DNA of 64,000 nt from Wallemia ichthyophaga EXF-994. Its lineage: Eukaryota; Basidiomycota; Wallemiomycetes; Wallemiales; Wallemiaceae. The notes below the pieces were generated by a model. The model was not told where the DNA came from. It searched no databases and worked only from the letters and a program-made list of their open reading frames with translations. Where the stretch lies: NCBI RefSeq assembly GCF_000400465.1, contig NW_008806280.1, positions 1 through 64,000 of the forward strand. The letters are read 5' to 3'. Shown here one piece after another: positions 59,762 through 64,000 of the stretch (position 1 is its first letter; every line of letters starts with the position of its first letter). The position numbers were made by a program, and so were the translations under genes.

Positions 59762-60927
59762 ATGAGGGAGGATAAGAAGACAGTGACAGCGACGACAGCG
59801 GCAACAGCGGCAACAGCGACGCCAACAGGGTATTGGTACTACGTTGGATTGTATTTGATGTTCAATCTTGCTTTGACGCTGTTCAATAAAGCCGTTCTCG
59901 ATGACTTACCGTATCCATACACGCTCACTGCCGTACACGCTGCATCTAACGTAATTGGGTGTACGATTGCCAGGCTGTATGGACTATACGTGGGTGTCTG
60001 TTTGCAATTTAGACCCGCTGCTCATCCAGCACCTAGACGCCAGCGAAACTCTCAACAACGGAAATTGTGATTTTGATCTTCTTTGTGAGTTGGGGATAGT
60101 TTATAGTGCCCAATCTCAACCGCTGAAAGTCCACGCTGTACACCATCAACATTGCTGTGTCCAATCTGTCACTCAGTCTTGTCACAGTACCTGTTCACCA
60201 GGTGGGCATTTGATTGTTTATCGGGGTTAATCTTACGTTAGCTCAGATTATAAGGTCACTAGGACCTCTCTTCACCATGGCACTAGCTGTGCCTATCCTC
60301 GGATCTAAATTCTCAATACCCAAACTAGTGTCTTTGTTACCAGTAATCGCCGGTATCGCTCTGACGACATATGGCGAGATTAGCTTTACAGCACTCGGTC
60401 TGTTCCTCACATTCGCGGGTACAATCTTAGCAGCTTTCAAGACAGTCGTCACCAACTTGATGCAAACTGGTCAGCGATTCCAAATGCATCCTCTCGACTT
60501 ACTCCATTGGCTGTCTCCATTGGCGTTGGCGCAGTGTATCGCTTATGCCGTCTACACAGGCGAGTACTTTGAAGTATACAAGGATCTCTGGCCGATGCAT
60601 AACGTCTACAAGACTATCTTGGTGATTGCACTAAATGGTGCCCTTGCTTTCGGATTGAATGTTGTATCTTTCGTGTCGAATAAGAAGGTCGGACCACTTA
60701 CCATCTCAGTCGCTGCGAATATCAAGCAGGTACTCACTGTTGTTCTGTCTTTCTTCTTTTTTGAGTTGAGCGTTAGTCAAGTGGGCTTTGTGGGCATAGT
60801 TTTAGCTTTGCTGGGAGGTGTGTGATGATCGTTTCAGGTGGTTTGCTTACTTGATTAACCTCCAACTACAGGTCTTTGGTATGGCAGAGTGGAGTATAAT
60901 GACAAAAAACGCGCATTAACTTTGTAG
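59762..60927 (+). CDS. Triose-phosphate/nucleotide-sugar-type transporter (TPT family, DMT)
   Basis: Predicted 324-residue Golgi/ER transporter. Exons 59762-59989, 60037-60084, 60130-60201, 60247-60817 and 60872-60927. The three short middle exons give TPAKLSTTEIVILIFF, STLYTINIAVSNLSLSLVTV and PVHQIIRSLGPLFTMALAVP, a hallmark of the fungal TPT family. GEISFTALGLFLTFAGTILAAFKTVVTN and ISVAANIKQVLTVVLSFFFF also fit. The final short exon provides GLWYGRVEYNDKK. An upstream in-frame ATG at 59726 would add 12 residues; the nearer ATG gives the usual cytosolic start. The substrate is unknown. Confidence 0.85.
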
Positions 60928-60995
60928 ACCGCTTCTTACGCTCATGTACTATTAGTCTGTAGAATACAATAATTTATGTCTATGCTAAGGTGTGG

Positions 60996-61963
60996 CTACT
61001 GTTGAGCCAGCAACCAAGGTCTTTCATTCCAGAAGACGTCTTTGATAATGTCTACGTGCAATGTCTGTATGTCTCCGCGCGTGCCATCTATACCATCCTT
61101 GCGTATTTTTTCAATTCTTTTTTTTTCCTTGTAGGCACCATCCGATGGCACTTGAGGCAGTGAAGGAGGATCGCGCACCAGGACAGAACCTTTCTTGTAC
61201 ATTTCATTCAGCTGATTGTAGTTTATGCCGTAATCTTTGAACAGAATGTCATGCTTTTGAGATGAGACAGTGCCTTTCAACAGATTGTGTGCTTCCCTCT
61301 CTGTCTTCTTACCCTGCTGGACAATAGCCCAGAAGCAGGTGTTGTATAGGTTGTTTATATGTGCTGGGAGCGCTTTTAGTTTGAATATGTCAATAAACGC
61401 GCTTTAAAACCCACTATCGACTTGCCTCCAAGCGAAATAGTCGCGAACGTGTATAGTGAGGGGGTAAGTGATAATTCTACCGTCAAAAATGGGTGGATAA
61501 GCGAGTGGAATACTAAAGTGTCTGCTCCAATTGTACATAAAAGCTGAAGAAAACGCAGAAACAACCTGAGTCACTATCTTTGCTTTACGGCGATCATAGA
61601 TATGTGATTGAGGGCGCAAAAGGAAGCTTTTCGAGTGTGATTGTGAGTTTGGGTGCGAGGATTACTGGCATATTGACCCACCTATATTCATCACTCTCCC
61701 CGAAAGCCAAAATTACATCGTGGAGCTGCTGCATAACGAATTGAGCAGCGTCATTCATGCATTCTAAGGCTCGGCTATCATTTGGTTTCCTGAAATTATG
61801 TATATCGCTGAATCTAATTGCATTTTAGAGCGAATTGGAGTGCAAGATTGCTGTCACACCTGTGGAAGCTGTGACCATCTATTCTCACAACTGAGAAAGT
61901 ACTCGGGATCAATCTGTCGTGTTCCTCGAACTCCCGTACGTATCCGAATCTTGAGTTGGCCAT
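60996..61963 (-). CDS. THG1: tRNA-His guanylyltransferase Thg1
   Basis: Predicted 274-residue enzyme that adds the G at position -1 of tRNA-His by 3'-5' polymerisation. Exons 61963-61860, 61813-61682, 61626-61415 and 61372-60996. Joined motifs: MANSRFGYVREFEEHD, FSVVRIDGHSFHRFSD (metal-binding Asp), NFRKPNDSRALECMN, FGESDEYSFLL (second metal site, split by intron 2), PIFDGRIITYP, DYFAWRQVDTLPAHINNLYNT and FWAIVQQGKKTEREA. A further in-frame ATG at 62002 would add 13 residues with no family support. Confidence 0.95.
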
Positions 61964-62126
61964 GTTGGTTGAAATAAGAAGAACATCCGAGTGGGTTAAC
62001 ATTTTAATCCTTTAAAGGAAAACCCTCAAATCCCCTGAGATTCGTCTAAAAATTAAATTTCTAAATTCAGAAATTAACCGTCATAAGCTTATCTTTCCAA
62101 CGACGACGGCGAGAAGAACTACGAAG

Positions 62127-64000
62127 ATGGATGATGACCATCCAATTCCACAGGCAGTATCAAATTTGAGGGATACGAATAAACGGTCTTCATCACAGCC
62201 TAGCAGCAGATCAGTCACTTTCTCAATTCGAGATAATGACGTTAATAATGTTGATAACGATAACGCTGTGGCAGATACAGACACTGAGGATGATTATGAT
62301 GATAATCACAGATACAGGCGCAGTCTCCGTTTCGAGGATGACCTTGATACAGGCGATGTTAATCACAATGATACCCCGGATCAGGACGACGCTTGCATGG
62401 GAAATCCGGAGAAAGTAAACGCTGATCTTGAAACGCAAGCAAAGGACACAGAACACGCGGAACCGCCACAACCACCATCACCTCGACAACCTAAATGGCA
62501 CAAATTCATTCAATGGAAGTACATTCGCTGGTTATATACAAATCACTCTTGGCATCACTTCAGACCTGTCATTAGAGCAAGTTTGGCTGCATGGCTTGGT
62601 CTTCTCCTTTTCCTCATTCAACCCGTCTTAGTCTTGATGGGCCAGGCTGCTTTCTATATCCTCGTTTGTGGTTTCTTGGCATCTCCACGTGATGCTATTT
62701 TACCAGACATTGAGCGTCAGATCATAAACCTAGTCTTTGTGTGCGCAGCCTGGGCTTGGTCAATAATCGGCCTTTCGATCGGTTTTGCAGGACGAGACGA
62801 AGCTCAGAACGAAGCTACAATGTCAGCCGTCCTTGAAGAAGCAAGCGCGATGAATAATTCTGATCTACAGCTATACATTCAACAGCAAGCTGTGGAAGGC
62901 CGGTTCATCCAAGCATCAACATCAGTCACAGCGGCCATCTTCCTTGCCTTCGGAAGTGGATTTTTCCTCTATCTTAAATCTAAACTATCACCACCACGCT
63001 ATGGAGTAGCCTGTGTGTTTTCGACAATCTGTCTGATCGTATCGTTGACACAAGGTCATACCGCTTACTCCCCCAATTACAAGATAGGATCGTATTTCGC
63101 TCTCCCTCTAGCATTACAGTCAGCAATCAATATTCTTTGCTCTATGTTCGTGCTACCTGTCACTGTCAACCACCAATTCTTGCTTGGATTACAGGCGGTA
63201 CTCCAACCGCTACAAAAGTTTACTCACGCAGAAACTGATTTGTTGGGCATTCCTGTCACGTCCGAGGATTGGATAGAAAGGGTAAGGTATCTCAAGACGC
63301 TCAACTCCCAATCCGTTCAAGCAATGATAGCGGTGCGTAGCAAGGACGCTCACGTCTTCCGTGAATACAGCTTCGGATTGTTGAGAGGCAGGGATTGTCA
63401 TGAGTTGTTGGAATTGATACGAAATGTCCACCTGCGTAGTGGTGGGTTTATCACTTTTAGCGAAGCTTTGTTGGTCGCGTTTCACAACAAACACATCTTA
63501 CAAGAAGCTGTAACACTAGCTGAGCCTGAAGATGTAGCGCAGAGTGCGGCATCTATTTACAGCCCCTCGAGAAACCCATCTCCCTTCTCATCTCAGCAAA
63601 ACACACCTAGGAGCTCAGTCGCTCTGTCGAGATACGATACTGGTGACTCGAGGGATGTTGACAGTCATCATTCAGCTTTGCACATCTTTGGTTCGCATAG
63701 TATAGGTACTCTCACAGAACTGCTGCACAAGTCGAAGAGGAAACATGTTGCACCAATTGGTGTCTTTGAATCCCAGAGATACATGGCGCTTGAGGAGCGT
63801 ATGAAATTCACTGATCAGGAGTTCGTGAGGGCACATTTTGCAATAGTCAGTGAACATTCGAGAGATCTTAACGATACCACGGCTGTTACTCTAGCACACG
63901 TCCAGAAGCAAATCGAGAGGGTTGATCGTGTTAGACTAGGATCGTGGCTTTTTCGTCGGCACGATTCTCCAGGCGAGGGTAACGCGATTATTGAGAATAT
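62127..64000 (+). CDS. ER-type 6-TM transporter-like protein (5' part, runs off the window)
   Basis: At least 624 codons open from ATG 62127 with no stop before the window ends, so the 3' part is missing. The first 125 residues are acidic and Asn/Asp-rich. A membrane block follows (RASLAAWLGLLLFLIQPVLV, FYILVCGFLASPRDAILPD, NLVFVCAAWAWSIIGLSIGF, ASTSVTAAIFLAFGSGFFLY, YGVACVFSTICLIVSLT, YFALPLALQSAINILCSMFV), then a long cytosolic part with coiled and Ser-rich stretches. Layout fits the fungal family annotated as putative ER transporter, 6TM, N-terminal, related to aromatic-acid exporter-like (FUSC) proteins and Bre4. No intron was seen in this part. Its function is not established. Confidence 0.75.
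   Translation, partial: MDDDHPIPQAVSNLRDTNKRSSSQPSSRSVTFSIRDNDVNNVDNDNAVADTDTEDDYDDNHRYRRSLRFEDDLDTGDVNHNDTPDQDDACMGNPEKVNADLETQAKDTEHAEPPQPPSPRQPKWHKFIQWKYIRWLYTNHSWHHFRPVIRASLAAWLGLLLFLIQPVLVLMGQAAFYILVCGFLASPRDAILPDIERQIINLVFVCAAWAWSIIGLSIGFAGRDEAQNEATMSAVLEEASAMNNSDLQLYIQQQAVEGRFIQASTSVTAAIFLAFGSGFFLYLKSKLSPPRYGVACVFSTICLIVSLTQGHTAYSPNYKIGSYFALPLALQSAINILCSMFVLPVTVNHQFLLGLQAVLQPLQKFTHAETDLLGIPVTSEDWIERVRYLKTLNSQSVQAMIAVRSKDAHVFREYSFGLLRGRDCHELLELIRNVHLRSGGFITFSEALLVAFHNKHILQEAVTLAEPEDVAQSAASIYSPSRNPSPFSSQQNTPRSSVALSRYDTGDSRDVDSHHSALHIFGSHSIGTLTELLHKSKRKHVAPIGVFESQRYMALEERMKFTDQEFVRAHFAIVSEHSRDLNDTTAVTLAHVQKQIERVDRVRLGSWLFRRHDSPGEGNAIIEN

Noticed and set aside
61964-62002. N-terminal extension of THG1 from ATG 62002
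   Set aside because: The 13 extra residues are not seen in the family, and the ATG at 61963 gives the standard MANS start.

Overview
This window is a piece of a compact fungal nuclear genome, most likely a basidiomycete. The genes are eukaryotic throughout: topoisomerase II, Gcn5, Sub2, Mex67, Sac3, Prp43, Atg7, Thg1, a Rab GTPase and cytosolic Thr-tRNA synthetase. I assembled about 83 spliceosomal introns by hand. Nearly all are 37-75 nt, with GTGAGT- or GTGGGT-like donors and a CTAAC/CTCAC-like branch region. Very short introns, very short gene spacing and the gene content suggest a Wallemia-like genome, but that is an inference from style. I saw no rRNA, no convincing tRNA, no transposon and no CRISPR array.

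Layout. 0-10 kb: PanE-like reductase, TOP2, ATP12, cytochrome P450 reductase. 10-19 kb: RRS1, a small unknown ORF, an Mnn2-type mannosyltransferase, a class I amidotransferase, GCN5, a Tho1/SARNP-type SAP protein, a proteasome chaperone 4 homologue and a Dpb3-type histone-fold protein. 19-31 kb: multicopper oxidase, homeodomain factor, Ypt6, an unknown protein, SEC11, a secreted GDPD, MTG2, ATG7, ESS1. 31-43 kb: SUB2, GDP-fucose synthase, MEX67, PRP43, SFM1, ZRG17-like, a WW protein, a UDP-glucose dehydrogenase-type enzyme and EOS1. 43-56 kb: SAC3 (six exons), MRX11-like, RPL30, TFIIS, bL28m, eIF2-beta, ATP synthase gamma, Thr-tRNA synthetase, a small unknown protein. 56-64 kb: an MFS transporter, two DMT/TPT-type transporters, THG1 and the 5' part of an ER-type 6-TM protein that runs off the end.

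How the genes fit together. Four mRNA-export factors (THO1, SUB2, MEX67, SAC3) lie within 31 kb, with GCN5 and PRP43 nearby. A glycan theme recurs: mannosyltransferase, GDP-fucose synthase, UDP-sugar dehydrogenase, EOS1 and a nucleotide-sugar/triose-P-type transporter. Mitochondrial genes (ATP12, MTG2, MRX11-like, bL28m, ATP3) are dispersed.

Most unusual signals: divergent start codons only 5 and 8 bp apart; a SUB2 start codon split by an intron; a double intron in the MFS gene that meets at a zero-length exon; SAC3 starting 10 bp after the stop of its upstream neighbour; and an ACGCG cluster inside the last ATP12 intron, upstream of TOP2. All exon structures are hand-built from splice signals and reading-frame logic, without transcript data.
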